Assembly (NCBI RefSeq): GCF_009363555.1 | Contig: NZ_CP045372.1 | Span: 3,049,501 to 3,113,500 of the forward strand | Source: Sulfitobacter sp. THAF37 | Lineage (GTDB): Bacteria; Pseudomonadota; Alphaproteobacteria; Rhodobacterales; Rhodobacteraceae | Direction: 5' to 3' | Length of the DNA stretch: 64,000 nt | Shown here: positions 44,235 to 54,858 of the stretch, one piece after another | How the letters are laid out: every line of letters begins with the position of its first letter | Numbering within the stretch: the first letter of the stretch is position 1 | The notes under the pieces: generated by a model | Database searches by the model: none | Told to the model about the DNA's origin: nothing | What the model saw: the letters and a program-made list of their open reading frames with translations, nothing else | Made by a program: the position numbers and the translations under genes

Positions 44235-46000
44235 ACTGCCGCCGCTTCCTTTGCATGCCGTTCCAGTGTCACGGTGAAGAGCGCACCGCCCGCATAATTG
44301 CTGCCCCGGATCTGCCCCCCGAAACTCTGCACGATGCCATAGCTGATCGACAGGCCAAGTCCCATCCCCGCCGTGGGACCCTCCGACTTCGTCGTATAGA
44401 ACGGGTCAAAAACCTTGTCCGGCATCTCGATTCCCGGCCCGGTATCGCGAAAGCTGACCGTGACGTCGTCGTCTTCGACCACCTCGATCTCCAACCGCTT
44501 TTCCGGCGTACCGGCCATCGCGTCCACCGCATTGGTGATCAGGTTGACAAAGACCTGGCTCAGCCGCACCTCGCCGCCGCGGACCCAGGTGGGGGCTTCA
44601 AGAACAGGATGCACCAGCGTCACGCCCGCGTCGTCCACATGGGCGCGGGTCAACTCAATTGCCCCCTCCAGCGCCTTGCGCAGGTCCACCGCGTCGTCGG
44701 TCTGCCGGTCCTGGCGGGCAAAAGCGCGCAGGTTCTGGATGATCCGCGCCATCCGTTGCGCCATTTCCGAAATCCGCGACAGATTCTCCTCCGCCCGCTC
44801 GGGGGCGCCGCGCGCCATGAATTGCCTGCCGTTCTCGGCAAAGGACCGGATCGCCATGAGAGGCTGGTTCAGCTCGTGGCTGATCCCGGCTGACATCTGC
44901 CCCAGCGCACTCAGCTTGCCCGCCTGAACCAGCTCGTCCTGTGCACGGCGCAATGCCGCCTGCGCCTCCTCGCGGTCCGCCGCCTCCGCCAGAAGCCGAC
45001 GGTTGGTGTCGCGCAGGGCATGGGTCCGCTCCGCCACGCGGTCTTCCAGCCGGGCATTGGCACTGGCCAGGGCGCGCCGCCGTTCGGCCGCCAGGAACAG
45101 CAGCGACCCGAAGGCGAGGCACAGCGCCGCCACCGCGCCCGCCTGCGCCGTCGCCAGCCGACGTGCCTGCGCGGTGTCCAGCAACACCTCGCCCGTCATG
45201 CCGATCACCGGCAACGCCTGAGTAAGGTGCAGCGCCGACCGGGGCAGATAGGGGCCCCAGTCCAGCCCCCAGATCTCGTGCCCCGCCACCAGGCGCGCCT
45301 CGAAGGGCGGCGCGGGGCCCACGGGTGGCTCCAGGCCCGGCGACCCCTGCGGCCTGCGCCAGAACAGCAATTCCGACCGGTTCGCAATCAGGACTTCACC
45401 ACCGCTGTCGGTAAAAAAGGCCGCCGGCGTGCTGCCGCGCCAGTTGTAGTCGATGCCACTGAGGTCCGTCACCACGGCCACCACACCCTGGACCCGGCCA
45501 GAGGGGCCAAAAACCGGTGCCGCGTGAAAGAATGCCCGCGCGGTCAGCGGCTCCGCCCCTCCGTGCCCCCATCCCAGGGCCCCCCGCATCGCCCGCCGTA
45601 CAAAGGGCTGCCCGGCCAGCCGGTCCGGCGCCGCCCGCCCCAGGGCAGAGGCGCGCAACCGTCCCGCCGCGTCGACAACCAGCACGTCCAGCGCGGCGGT
45701 CTTGTCCGCGACCTCCAGCAGCAGCGCGCCGATGTCACCCGCGCCGCCCCCCTCCAGCACCGCCAGAACCTCCGGGTGGTCCGCCATCAGCACCGCCAGA
45801 TCCCGGTACCGCTGCAACTGCCCGACCAGCCGGTCCCCGGCCAGGGCCAGGTCCGCGCGGCCCCGCTCGGCCAACAGGTCCAACCCCTGCGCGTGGAAAT
45901 AGCGCCAGACACCAGCCGTCAAAGCGGCCACCACCGCGAGAAAGGCCAGCATCACCGTCGCTCTTTGCCGTATTCCGCTCATCATACCGTCAGATTGCAC
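44231..46000 (-). CDS. dctB: DctB-type sensor histidine kinase
   Basis: A 589-residue inner-membrane kinase. Membrane helices lie at about residues 13-32 and 267-287, enclosing a large periplasmic sensor with a tandem-PAS (sCache) pattern (RYRDLAVLMADHPEVLAVL, FVRRAMRGALG, TDLSGIDYNWRG). Then come a coiled coil, the H-box LSALGQMSAGISHELNQPLM, and ATPase boxes (NLITNAVDAM, DTGPGI, GMGLGLSI). It senses dicarboxylates and phosphorylates DctD. The GTG at 46000 is taken as start because AAGG lies 6-7 nt upstream; ATG codons five and six triplets later are alternatives. The stop overlaps dctD (ATGA). Confidence 0.9.
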   Translation of the reverse strand: MQSDGMMSGIRQRATVMLAFLAVVAALTAGVWRYFHAQGLDLLAERGRADLALAGDRLVGQLQRYRDLAVLMADHPEVLAVLEGGGAGDIGALLLEVADKTAALDVLVVDAAGRLRASALGRAAPDRLAGQPFVRRAMRGALGWGHGGAEPLTARAFFHAAPVFGPSGRVQGVVAVVTDLSGIDYNWRGSTPAAFFTDSGGEVLIANRSELLFWRRPQGSPGLEPPVGPAPPFEARLVAGHEIWGLDWGPYLPRSALHLTQALPVIGMTGEVLLDTAQARRLATAQAGAVAALCLAFGSLLFLAAERRRALASANARLEDRVAERTHALRDTNRRLLAEAADREEAQAALRRAQDELVQAGKLSALGQMSAGISHELNQPLMAIRSFAENGRQFMARGAPERAEENLSRISEMAQRMARIIQNLRAFARQDRQTDDAVDLRKALEGAIELTRAHVDDAGVTLVHPVLEAPTWVRGGEVRLSQVFVNLITNAVDAMAGTPEKRLEIEVVEDDDVTVSFRDTGPGIEMPDKVFDPFYTTKSEGPTAGMGLGLSISYGIVQSFGGQIRGSNYAGGALFTVTLERHAKEAAAV

Positions 46001-46044
46001 ATGCGCCCTTGCATTGACCAGAGCCGCTCGGGCATCTGCACCTC

Positions 46045-47223
46045 ATGAAGACCCTTGCCCAATCCCCGCATGACCCCGCTTTCATCCAGGACCCCTACAC
46101 GGTCTACGACGCGGCACGCGCGCGTGGCCCCGTGCTCTACTGGGAGGACTACGGGATGCCCGCCGCCTTCGACGCGGCCACCGTGACGGCGCTGCTGCGC
46201 GACCGCAGGCTGGGCCGACAACACCCGGACCCGGCCCCGACACCGGCACACCTGCAGACCTGGGCGCGGCTGCACGACAACTCCATGCTGGAACTCGAAC
46301 CACCGCGCCACACCCGGCTGCGCGGCCAGGTGCTGCGCGCCTTCACCTCCAGGCGCATCGCGAACCTTGGTCCCGACATTGATCAGATCACGCAGGACCT
46401 GCTGGCCGACCTGCCGGACGACAGGCCCTTCGACCTGATCCCGCAGTTCTGCACGCAGCTTCCGGTGCGCATCATCGCCCGCCTGCTCGGCGTGCCCGAG
46501 GACAAGGCCCCCGACCTGCTGCGCTGGTCGACCGCGATGGTGGCCATGTACATGGCCGGTGCCACCCGCGCGACAGAGGACGCCGCCGAAGGCGCCGCGC
46601 GGGAGTTCGTGGACTACCTCAGCGGCTACATCGACCAGCGGCGCGCAAGGCCGGGTGACGACCTGATCTCACATCTCATCGGGGTGGAGACCCAAGGCGA
46701 CAGCCTCGACACGGACGAGCTGATCAGCACCTGCATCCTGCTGCTGAACGCGGGCCACGAGGCGACCGTGCACACGCTCGGCAATGCGGTCAAATGCCTG
46801 CTTGAGAACGCCACCGATCCGCTGGCACTGGCCCCGCACAACATCGCCGCCACGGTGGAGGAAGTGCTGCGCTACGACCCGCCCCTGCACATCTTCACCC
46901 GCCACGCCTATGACGACATCGACCTGGGCCAGACAACGCTGAAGAAAGGCGCGGAAATCGCGCTGGTCCTGGGCGCCGCGGGCCGCGACCCCGAGGTCCA
47001 CGTGGCCCCCGACCTGTTCAACCCGCAGCGCCCCGGCAGGCCCCACGCGGCCTTCGGCGGCGGGCTGCACTTCTGTGTCGGCGCGCCGCTGGCCCGGCTG
47101 GAACTGCAACGCGCCCTGCCCGCGCTTTTTGCCCATCTGCCCGACATGTCCCTGACCGAAACGCCGCGCTACGCGGACAGCTACCATTTTCACAAGCTCG
47201 AACGCCTGATGATCACCCCGTGA
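46045..47223 (+). CDS. Cytochrome P450
   Basis: A 392-residue soluble bacterial P450. The heme-ligating Cys344 lies in AAFGGGLHFCVGAPLARLE, the I-helix oxygen-binding motif is LLNAGHEATVHTL, and the K-helix ExxR is EEVLR. It lacks membrane anchors, so it would use ferredoxin-type partners. Substrate is unknown. No ferredoxin or reductase gene is adjacent. It is divergent from dctB with 44 bp between the starts. Its stop codon lies at the edge of a 21-bp inverted repeat. Confidence 0.92.
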   Translation: MKTLAQSPHDPAFIQDPYTVYDAARARGPVLYWEDYGMPAAFDAATVTALLRDRRLGRQHPDPAPTPAHLQTWARLHDNSMLELEPPRHTRLRGQVLRAFTSRRIANLGPDIDQITQDLLADLPDDRPFDLIPQFCTQLPVRIIARLLGVPEDKAPDLLRWSTAMVAMYMAGATRATEDAAEGAAREFVDYLSGYIDQRRARPGDDLISHLIGVETQGDSLDTDELISTCILLLNAGHEATVHTLGNAVKCLLENATDPLALAPHNIAATVEEVLRYDPPLHIFTRHAYDDIDLGQTTLKKGAEIALVLGAAGRDPEVHVAPDLFNPQRPGRPHAAFGGGLHFCVGAPLARLELQRALPALFAHLPDMSLTETPRYADSYHFHKLERLMITP

Positions 47224-47297
47224 GCAGCAGCCGGGTCAAGGATCGCGCCCCGCGCGACCGCGCGCAGCGCGGCATGTCCTTGACGCGGCTGCTGCTC
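47222..47297. repeat. Long inverted repeat at the P450 stop codon
   Basis: GAGCAGCAGCCGGGTCAAGG (47222 onward) pairs with CCTTGACGCGGCTGCTGCTC (to 47297), about 20 of 21 positions matched over 21-bp arms, with a GC-rich 34-nt centre. It overlaps the P450 stop codon. No T-run follows, so it is not a standard terminator. The rest of the gap to the Lrp gene (47298-47462) shows no gene. Confidence 0.7.
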
Positions 47298-47462
47298 GCA
47301 CCGACCCTCGGGAAAGGTCGTTCAGGACGCACCGCGCCCTGAACACCTTCTCAGCGGAAAACGCGCCGTCTCACCCCCCACCCCGCCGGGCCGCTCGGGC
47401 TCACATCGGCAACGGGCACCCATAGAAGGGCGTCACGGCGCAGCCGTGTCCGGCGGATCCGG

Positions 47463-47924
47463 TCACAACGGCAGCGCCACCGTCGACTTCAGCTCTTCCA
47501 TCGACAAAAGCGCCGTGACGTTGTGCACCCGCACCTCCGAAATCAGCGCCTGATAGAAGACATCGTAGGCCCGCGCATTCTTTACCCGGACTTTCAGGAT
47601 ATAGTCGATGTCACCCGCCAGCCGGTGCGCCTCCTGCACCTCGGGGCGGTCCCGCAACGCCTTGAGAAAGGCCGCCTGCCAGCCCGCTTCATGCTCGGAG
47701 GTGCGGATCAGCACGAAGAAACAGGCCTCGAACCCCAGCGCCTCGGCGTCCAGGATCACCGTCTGCTGTCCGATGATCCCGGCCTCGCGCATCTTGCGAA
47801 TGCGATTCCAGACCGGCGTCTTCGAAGACCCCACCGCCTTGGCGATATCCTCAAGCGATTGGGCCGCATCCCGTTGCAGCTCACCAAGAATTTTCCGATC
47901 TGTCTCGTCTATCCGAACCGACAT
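47463..47924 (-). CDS. Lrp/AsnC family transcriptional regulator
   Basis: A 153-residue regulator: N-terminal winged HTH (IDETDRKILGELQRDAAQSL, DIAKAVGSSKTPVWNRIRKM) and a C-terminal RAM (ligand-binding) domain (VQEAHRLAGDIDYILKVRVK). It is divergent from cysG with 156 bp between starts, and this region has an inverted repeat, so it likely controls the sulfite-reduction operon. The effector, perhaps a sulfur amino acid, is a guess. Confidence 0.88.
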   Translation of the reverse strand: MSVRIDETDRKILGELQRDAAQSLEDIAKAVGSSKTPVWNRIRKMREAGIIGQQTVILDAEALGFEACFFVLIRTSEHEAGWQAAFLKALRDRPEVQEAHRLAGDIDYILKVRVKNARAYDVFYQALISEVRVHNVTALLSMEELKSTVALPL

Positions 47925-47949
47925 TCCACAATTTTCCTTTTACCAAAAC

Positions 47950-47983
47950 TTCTGTTCCGCACGTCGCCGAAATTGGAACAGAA
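47950..47983. promoter_or_regulatory. Inverted repeat in the Lrp-cysG intergenic region
   Basis: TTCTGTTCC (47950-47958) and GGAACAGAA (47975-47983) are perfect 9-bp arms separated by 16 bp. The position between divergent starts suits an operator for the Lrp-type regulator or a Cys regulator. Assignment is inferred. Confidence 0.5.
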
Positions 47984-48080
47984 TTCCTTATCTGCCGGAT
48001 GCTATGGCCTCGTATCGGGAACATTTCCTATATTCAGGCGTAAGTCAACGAAGCACACCGGCCATCTCAAGGGGCACATC

Positions 48081-49475
48081 ATGGACCACTTTCCCATCTT
48101 TCTCGCCACCGAGGGGCAGCGCATCGCCCTGTCCGGCGGGGGCGACGCGGCGCTGGCCAAGCTGCGGCTTCTGCTGAAGACGCGGGCGCGTATCAATGTC
48201 TACGCCAGCGCCCCGGCGCCCGAGATCGCGGCATGGGCCGACGCGGGCAAGCTGATGCTGCATCGCCGCGCCTTCGGCCCCGGCGACGCGCTGTGCGCCC
48301 GGCTGTTCTATGCCGCCGACGAGGACGCGGACGAAGATGCCCGCACCGCCGCCATTGCCCGGGCCGAAGGCGCATTGGTCAACATCGTCGACAACCTTCA
48401 CGACAGTGAATTCATCACCCCCGCCATCGTGGACCGTGACCCGGTGACGGTGGCGATCGGGACCGAAGGCGCGGCACCCGTGCTGGCCCGCGCGATCAAG
48501 GCGGATCTGGAAGAACGCCTGCCCACATCGCTGGGGACGCTGGCGCGCATCGGCAAGGGCTTTCGCAAGATGGCCGACGCGCTGCCTTTTGGCCGGGCGC
48601 GGCGGGACTTCTGGCGCGACTATTATTTCAACACCGGCCCCCGCGCGGTGGCCGACGGCGCAGACGCCGTGGAGAACAGCCTGCACGGGCTGCTGGACGA
48701 CCACCTGAACCGTTCCGCCCGCCCGGGCCACGTCGCCTTTGTCGGGGGCGGCCCGGGTGATCCGGAACTGCTGACGCTCAAGGCGCGCCGCGCATTGGAT
48801 GAGGCGGACGTGGTGATCTACGATCGCCTGATCAGCCCGGAAATACTGGAACTCGCCCGCCGCGAAGCCCAGATGATCGACGTCGGCAAGGAAGGTTTCG
48901 GCCCGTCCACCAGCCAGGAGACAATCAATGACCTGCTGGTCGAACATGCGCAGTCGGGCGCTCAGGTGGTGCGGCTGAAATCGGGCGATGCCACCGTATT
49001 CGGCCGCCTGGACGAGGAAATCGACGCCATCGACGCCCATGGCATCGGCTGGCACATCGTCCCTGGCATCACCTCGGCCTCCGCCGCCGTGGCGACGATC
49101 GGGCAAAGCCTCACCCGCCGGGGGCGCAACGCATCGGTCCGGTTCCTGACGGGCCATGACATGAAGGGCTTCGCCGATCACGACTGGGCGGCACTGGCCC
49201 GCCCGAACGAAGTCGCCGCGATCTACATGGGCAAGAAATCCGCCCGCTTCGTTCAGGGTCGCCTGATCATGCACGGCGCGGACCGCGCCACGCCTGTCAC
49301 CGTGATCGAAAACGCCTCGCGCCCGGATCAGCGGGTGCTGGAGACCACGCTGGACCGGATGGCCACGGATATTGCAGACGCGGCCATGACCGGCCCCGCG
49401 CTGACTTTCTACGGGCTTGCCCCGCGCGCCGCCGCGCAAGCCGCAACGCAAATGCCGATCGAGGAGATGGCCTGA
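48081..49475 (+). CDS. cysG: Siroheme synthase (CysG: precorrin-2 dehydrogenase plus uroporphyrinogen-III methyltransferase)
   Basis: A 464-residue bifunctional protein. Residues 1-200 are a dehydrogenase/ferrochelatase domain of CysG-N type (FLATEGQRIALSGGGDAALA). Residues about 215-464 are the SAM-dependent methyltransferase: VAFVGGGPGDPELLTLKARR, YDRLISPEIL, VVRLKSGDATVFGR, VPGITSASAA and IYMGKK. Together they make siroheme from uroporphyrinogen III for the following CysI. AAGGGG lies 8 nt before the ATG. First gene of the operon; its stop overlaps the next gene (TGATG). Confidence 0.94.
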   Translation: MDHFPIFLATEGQRIALSGGGDAALAKLRLLLKTRARINVYASAPAPEIAAWADAGKLMLHRRAFGPGDALCARLFYAADEDADEDARTAAIARAEGALVNIVDNLHDSEFITPAIVDRDPVTVAIGTEGAAPVLARAIKADLEERLPTSLGTLARIGKGFRKMADALPFGRARRDFWRDYYFNTGPRAVADGADAVENSLHGLLDDHLNRSARPGHVAFVGGGPGDPELLTLKARRALDEADVVIYDRLISPEILELARREAQMIDVGKEGFGPSTSQETINDLLVEHAQSGAQVVRLKSGDATVFGRLDEEIDAIDAHGIGWHIVPGITSASAAVATIGQSLTRRGRNASVRFLTGHDMKGFADHDWAALARPNEVAAIYMGKKSARFVQGRLIMHGADRATPVTVIENASRPDQRVLETTLDRMATDIADAAMTGPALTFYGLAPRAAAQAATQMPIEEMA

Positions 49476-49785
49476 TGCCGAAACCCTTTACCCCCAAGGT
49501 CGTGACAGCCAATGCCCTTCTGGAAGGCGACGTGATCTACATGACCACCAGCGGCTGGACTCGTGATCTGGCCGAGGCCGAGGTGCTGACCGATGAGGCC
49601 GACGCCGATCTGCGCCTGATCGAGGCGCAGTCCCAGCCCGACAAGATCGTCGGCGCCTACCTGGCCGATGTCACCGTCGAGAACGGCGTGCCGCACCCCA
49701 CCCATTTCCGCGAGGATTTCCGCGCCACCGGGCCCTCCAACTATCGCCACGGCAAGCAGGAAACCATCACAGAGGAGCGTTTCTG

Positions 49786-49786
<1 letters not shown>
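49475..49786 (+). CDS. DUF2849 domain-containing protein
   Basis: A 103-residue cytosolic protein matching DUF2849: VVTANALLEGDVIYMTTSGW, then a C-terminal RHGKQETITEERF. This family is found almost only in alphaproteobacterial operons for assimilatory sulfite reductase, between cysG and cysI as here. It overlaps both neighbours (TGATG at each end), implying strict coupling. Function is not known; an accessory role in siroheme insertion or the electron supply to CysI is a guess. Confidence 0.88.
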
Positions 49787-51451
<1,665 letters not shown>

Positions 51452-51462
<11 letters not shown>

Positions 51463-52240
51463 TCGCCCTTCAGTGACCGGTTCCGCCGGGACGGGATCGG
51501 GCGATGCGCCGACGCAGGGCGTGGCGTCCCGTGTGGCGCGGCTCAACTCAGAGCTGCGCCATCACAGCGCCACCGACGTGCTGCGCCGCGCTGTCGAGGA
51601 TATTCCGCATCTGGCGCTGGTTTCGAGCTTTGGCGCCGAATCCGTGGTTCTGCTGCACCTCGCGTCGATGGTGAACCGCGATCTGCCGATCCTCTTCATC
51701 GACACGGAACTGCTATTCACCGAAACGCTGGTCTACCAGCAGGAGGTAACGGAACGGCTGGGCCTGCGCAACGTGACCATCCTGCGCTCGGGCAATATCC
51801 GCGCGGCGGACCCGGACAACACGCTGCACCAGCGCGACACCGACGCCTGCTGCAACCTGCGCAAGACCGTGCCCCTGCAAACCGCCCTGCGCGGCTTTGA
51901 CGGTTGGATTTCGGGCCGCAAGCGGTTCCAGTCGGGGACCCGCGCGGCGCTGGAACATTTCGAACTGGAACAGCGCGGCCCCGGCCTGCCGGAGCGGATC
52001 AAGGTGAACCCGCTGGCGTATTGGGATCCTGCCGATGTGCGGACCTACATGACCGAAAACCGCCTGCCCCGTCACCCGCTGGTGGCGCAGGGCTATCCCT
52101 CCATCGGCTGCGCGCCCTGCACGTCGCCGGTGAAACCCGGCGAAGACCCCCGCGCGGGCCGCTGGAGAGACAGTGAAAAAGACGAATGCGGCATCCATTT
52201 TGTCGATGGCAAAATGGTGCGAACCGGAGGAAAGACATGA
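51452..52240 (+). CDS. cysH: Phosphoadenylyl/adenylyl-sulfate reductase (thioredoxin type)
   Basis: A 262-residue reductase. VSSFGAESVVLLHLASMVN is the PP-loop for the nucleotide, FIDTELLFTETLVYQ is typical, and DACCNLRKTVPL with GCAPCTSPV supply the two Cys pairs. These Cys-Cys/Cys-x-x-Cys motifs are of the [4Fe-4S] type, which usually acts on APS rather than PAPS. It makes sulfite for CysI. AAGGA lies 8 nt before the ATG. It overlaps the DUF934 gene (ATGA). Confidence 0.93.
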
Positions 52241-52635
52241 CGCAACTTATCAACGATACCGGCTTTGTCGCGGACGACTGGACCGGCGGCTTCTGCACCA
52301 GCGGTGCCGCCAACGACTGTGTCGCGCTGGACCTTGCATCGGACGCGAACCCCGAAGAGGTCGCCCTGTCCGGGATCAAGATCATCCGCGTCGATTTCCC
52401 GTCCTCCGCCGACGGGCGCGGTTTCACCATTGCGCGGGCTCTGCGCCTGCGCGGCTATACCGGACGGCTGCGGGCCAGGGGCCATGTCATCGCGGACCAA
52501 TACGCGATGGCCCGCCGCGCGGGCTTTGACGAGGTCGAGGTCCACGACGAGATCGCCAACCGCCAGCCCGAGGACCAGTGGCAGTTCCGGTCCGACTGGC
52601 GGGCGCACGACTATCAGTCCCGCCTGCGCGGCTAG
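52237..52635 (+). CDS. DUF934 domain-containing protein
   Basis: A 132-residue protein with the DUF934 pattern: VDFPSSADGRGFTIARALR, LRLRGYTGRLRARGHVIADQ and the acidic FDEVEV, then RAHDYQSRLRG. DUF934 genes accompany cysH and cysI in proteobacteria; the exact role is unknown. The ATG overlaps cysH's stop, with GGAGG upstream. Last gene of the cysG-DUF2849-cysI-cysH-DUF934 set. Confidence 0.9.
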   Translation: MTQLINDTGFVADDWTGGFCTSGAANDCVALDLASDANPEEVALSGIKIIRVDFPSSADGRGFTIARALRLRGYTGRLRARGHVIADQYAMARRAGFDEVEVHDEIANRQPEDQWQFRSDWRAHDYQSRLRG

Positions 52636-52690
52636 GCTGCGACAAAGGCAAAGATTGCCCTGAACCCATTGATCTTCTAAGAAGGGAACG

Positions 52691-52704
52691 CAAGCGATCG
52701 CTTG
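52691..52704. promoter_or_regulatory. Perfect 14-bp palindrome upstream of the FNR gene
   Basis: CAAGCGATCGCTTG is a perfect palindrome 14 bp before the chosen FNR start codon. Its position is consistent with a repressor operator, but no binding family can be named. Confidence 0.35.
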
Positions 52705-52717
52705 TGTACATGTGATT

Positions 52718-53560
52718 ATGACCGAGCAGACTCCCGTGAACAAGACCACAGCACAGCCCGCCCTGCCCGACGCGCAGACCGTGACGTCGGTAAAGCACTG
52801 GACCGACAAGCTTTTCTCGTTCCGGGTCGCGCGCCCCGCGTCGTTGCGTTTCCGGTCGGGCGAATTCGTGATGATCGGCCTGATGGGCGATCCGCACCCC
52901 GAGACCGGCAAGCAGAGGCCGCTGCTGCGCGCCTACTCCATCGCCTCTCCGGCCTGGGACGACGAGTTGGAGTTCTATTCGATCAAGGTGCAGGATGGGC
53001 CGCTGACCTCGAAATTGCAGCACATCCAGCCCGGCGACCAGATCATCCTGCGTCCCAAGCCCGTGGGCACCCTGGTGCATGACGCCCTGCTGCCGGGCAA
53101 GCGCCTGTGGTTCTTCGCCACCGGCACCGGCTTTGCCCCCTTTGCATCCCTGCTGCGCGAACCTGAAACCTACGAGAAGTTCGACGAGGTGGTGATGATG
53201 CACACCTGCCGCGACGTGGCAGAGCTGGAATATGGCCGACAGCTGATCGAGACCCTGAAATCCGACGAGATGATGCAGGAACTGATCGGCGCCGAAAACC
53301 TGGCCAAGATCCGCTACTACCCCACCACCACCCGTGAAGAGAGCCCCAAGATGGGCCGCATCACCACGCTGCTGCAGGACGGTACGGTCTTTGCCGATCT
53401 GGGGATCGACGGGATCAACAAAGACACCGACCGCGGCATGGTCTGCGGCAGCCTTGACTTCAACAAGGACATGATCGCCACGCTCGAAGGTTTCGGGCTG
53501 CAGGAAGGTGCGAACTCCGACCCGAAGCATTTCGTGGTGGAAAAAGCCTTCGTCGGCTGA
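52718..53560 (+). CDS. fpr: Ferredoxin--NADP+ reductase
   Basis: A 280-residue flavoprotein. LLRAYSIASPAWDDELEFYS is the FAD-binding RxYS motif and LWFFATGTGFAPFASLLREP the NADP-binding GTGxxP segment; the C-terminus (HFVVEKAFVG) is the flavin-covering end of the subclass IA bacterial FNR. It exchanges electrons between NADPH and ferredoxin or flavodoxin. Being just downstream of sulfite reductase it may power CysI. The ATG at 52718 lacks a clear ribosome-binding site; a GTG two codons earlier is an alternative. Confidence 0.9.
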   Translation: MTEQTPVNKTTAQPALPDAQTVTSVKHWTDKLFSFRVARPASLRFRSGEFVMIGLMGDPHPETGKQRPLLRAYSIASPAWDDELEFYSIKVQDGPLTSKLQHIQPGDQIILRPKPVGTLVHDALLPGKRLWFFATGTGFAPFASLLREPETYEKFDEVVMMHTCRDVAELEYGRQLIETLKSDEMMQELIGAENLAKIRYYPTTTREESPKMGRITTLLQDGTVFADLGIDGINKDTDRGMVCGSLDFNKDMIATLEGFGLQEGANSDPKHFVVEKAFVG

Positions 53561-53577
53561 ACAGACGCACAAGACAT

Positions 53578-53618
53578 GAAAAAACCGCGCTCCCAGCCGG
53601 GGGCGCGGTTTCTTTTTG
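53578..53618 (+). terminator. Bidirectional rho-independent terminator after fpr
   Basis: AAACCGCGCTCC pairs with GGGGCGCGGTTT around a short loop and is followed by CTTTTT. It sits between the convergent fpr and the alanine-rich gene and can serve both. Confidence 0.85.
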
Positions 53619-53634
53619 GGCTATGGCGTCCGGA

Positions 53635-54657
53635 TCAGATGTTCAGCGCCTGGCGCACCGTTTCCAGCGCATTTTCCAGCAGTTCCGGGTTGTTACGGGC
53701 TGCCTCCAGGCTGGTGGTCAGTGTCGTCTTCTGCATGGCGCTCAGATCGGACGTCTCGATCATCTCGGCGACCTTGTCGAAGTCGAAACCGTCAACCGTC
53801 AGCAGCTCGTCCACCATCGCGGGGTCCACACCCTCGACACCGGCGGCGGCTTCCTCGGCGGGGGTCTCTGCGTCAATTGCCGTCGCCGCATCTTCGGTGG
53901 CCTCTGCCGCGTCCTGAGCGGCATCGGCGGTGGCATCGGCTGCAGCCTCTGCGGTCTGCTCGGTGTTTTCGGCAGCAGTCGCGGCGGTATCCGCCGTGGC
54001 CTCGGCGGCATCTTCGGCGGTCTCCGCCGCGCTGTCCGCGGCAGTCGCCGCAGCCTCTGCCGTTTCCTCCGCAGCGTCGGCGGTCGCGTCTGCCGCTGCC
54101 TCCGCCGTCCGCTCGGCGTTCTCGGCAACAGTGTCGGCTGCATCCGCCGCCGCGTCGGTCGCAGCTGCTGTTGCATCAGCAGTCGCGTCCGCCGCATCCG
54201 ACGCGGCCTCGGCCGTCGCCGCAGCGGCGTCCTCGGCGGTCTCGGAGGTCGCGTTCACCGCGCTGTCCACAGCATCACCCGCCTGATTTGCCGCATCCTC
54301 GGCAACCGTCGCCGCGCCTTCTGCGGCATCCCCAATGGCGGCAACCGCCCCGTCGGTCGCTTCCGCCACGGCATTGCCGGCATCGGCGGCGGTGTCGGCA
54401 ATGGCCTCGCCGGCGGCATCTGCCGCCTCGGCGGTGGCATCCACGGCGTCGTTGACCGCCCCTTCAACCGCTTCGGCAGCTTCGCCAGCCGCCTCGCTCG
54501 CGCTTTCCAGCGCCTCCGGCGCATTGACCGCTTCCGACGCCTCGTTGACCGCCTCGGAGGCATCATTCGCCAGTTCACTGGGCGACTTGCCGGAATACAA
54601 CATATAGCCGCCGATGGCCACGGCGCCTGCGACAACGATCCAGATCAGATTCTTCAT
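53635..54657 (-). CDS. Membrane-anchored alanine-rich helical protein, unknown
   Basis: A 340-residue protein: an N-terminal membrane helix (NLIWIVVAGAVAIGGYMLYS), then about 230 residues composed mostly of Ala, Glu, Asp and Thr in short imperfect repeats (such as ADATADAAEETAEAAATAAD), with no charge-breaking Pro, and a conserved-looking 55-residue C-terminal domain (DELLTVDGFDFDKVAEMIET, ALETVRQALNI). The repeat region should form a long amphipathic helix like LEA or apolipoprotein-type proteins. GAGG lies 8 nt before the ATG. It is probably in the periplasm or at the membrane. Function unknown. Confidence 0.8.
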   Translation of the reverse strand: MKNLIWIVVAGAVAIGGYMLYSGKSPSELANDASEAVNEASEAVNAPEALESASEAAGEAAEAVEGAVNDAVDATAEAADAAGEAIADTAADAGNAVAEATDGAVAAIGDAAEGAATVAEDAANQAGDAVDSAVNATSETAEDAAAATAEAASDAADATADATAAATDAAADAADTVAENAERTAEAAADATADAAEETAEAAATAADSAAETAEDAAEATADTAATAAENTEQTAEAAADATADAAQDAAEATEDAATAIDAETPAEEAAAGVEGVDPAMVDELLTVDGFDFDKVAEMIETSDLSAMQKTTLTTSLEAARNNPELLENALETVRQALNI

Positions 54658-54858
54658 CTTCTTTCCTCTATTTGACGGCGCGGCAGCCACACGGGACCTT
54701 GCGCATCTCGCCTGCCCAAATGCGCAGGTGATCCGTCACATTCAAGCGCAAATTGCCGTAAAAGACGTCCCTCGCCCCAATTTACCGACTTGAAGAAGAC
54801 GGTTGCCCCGTCTACTTTGCAACTTCGAAAATACAGCAACCACCAAAGGATGACCACC

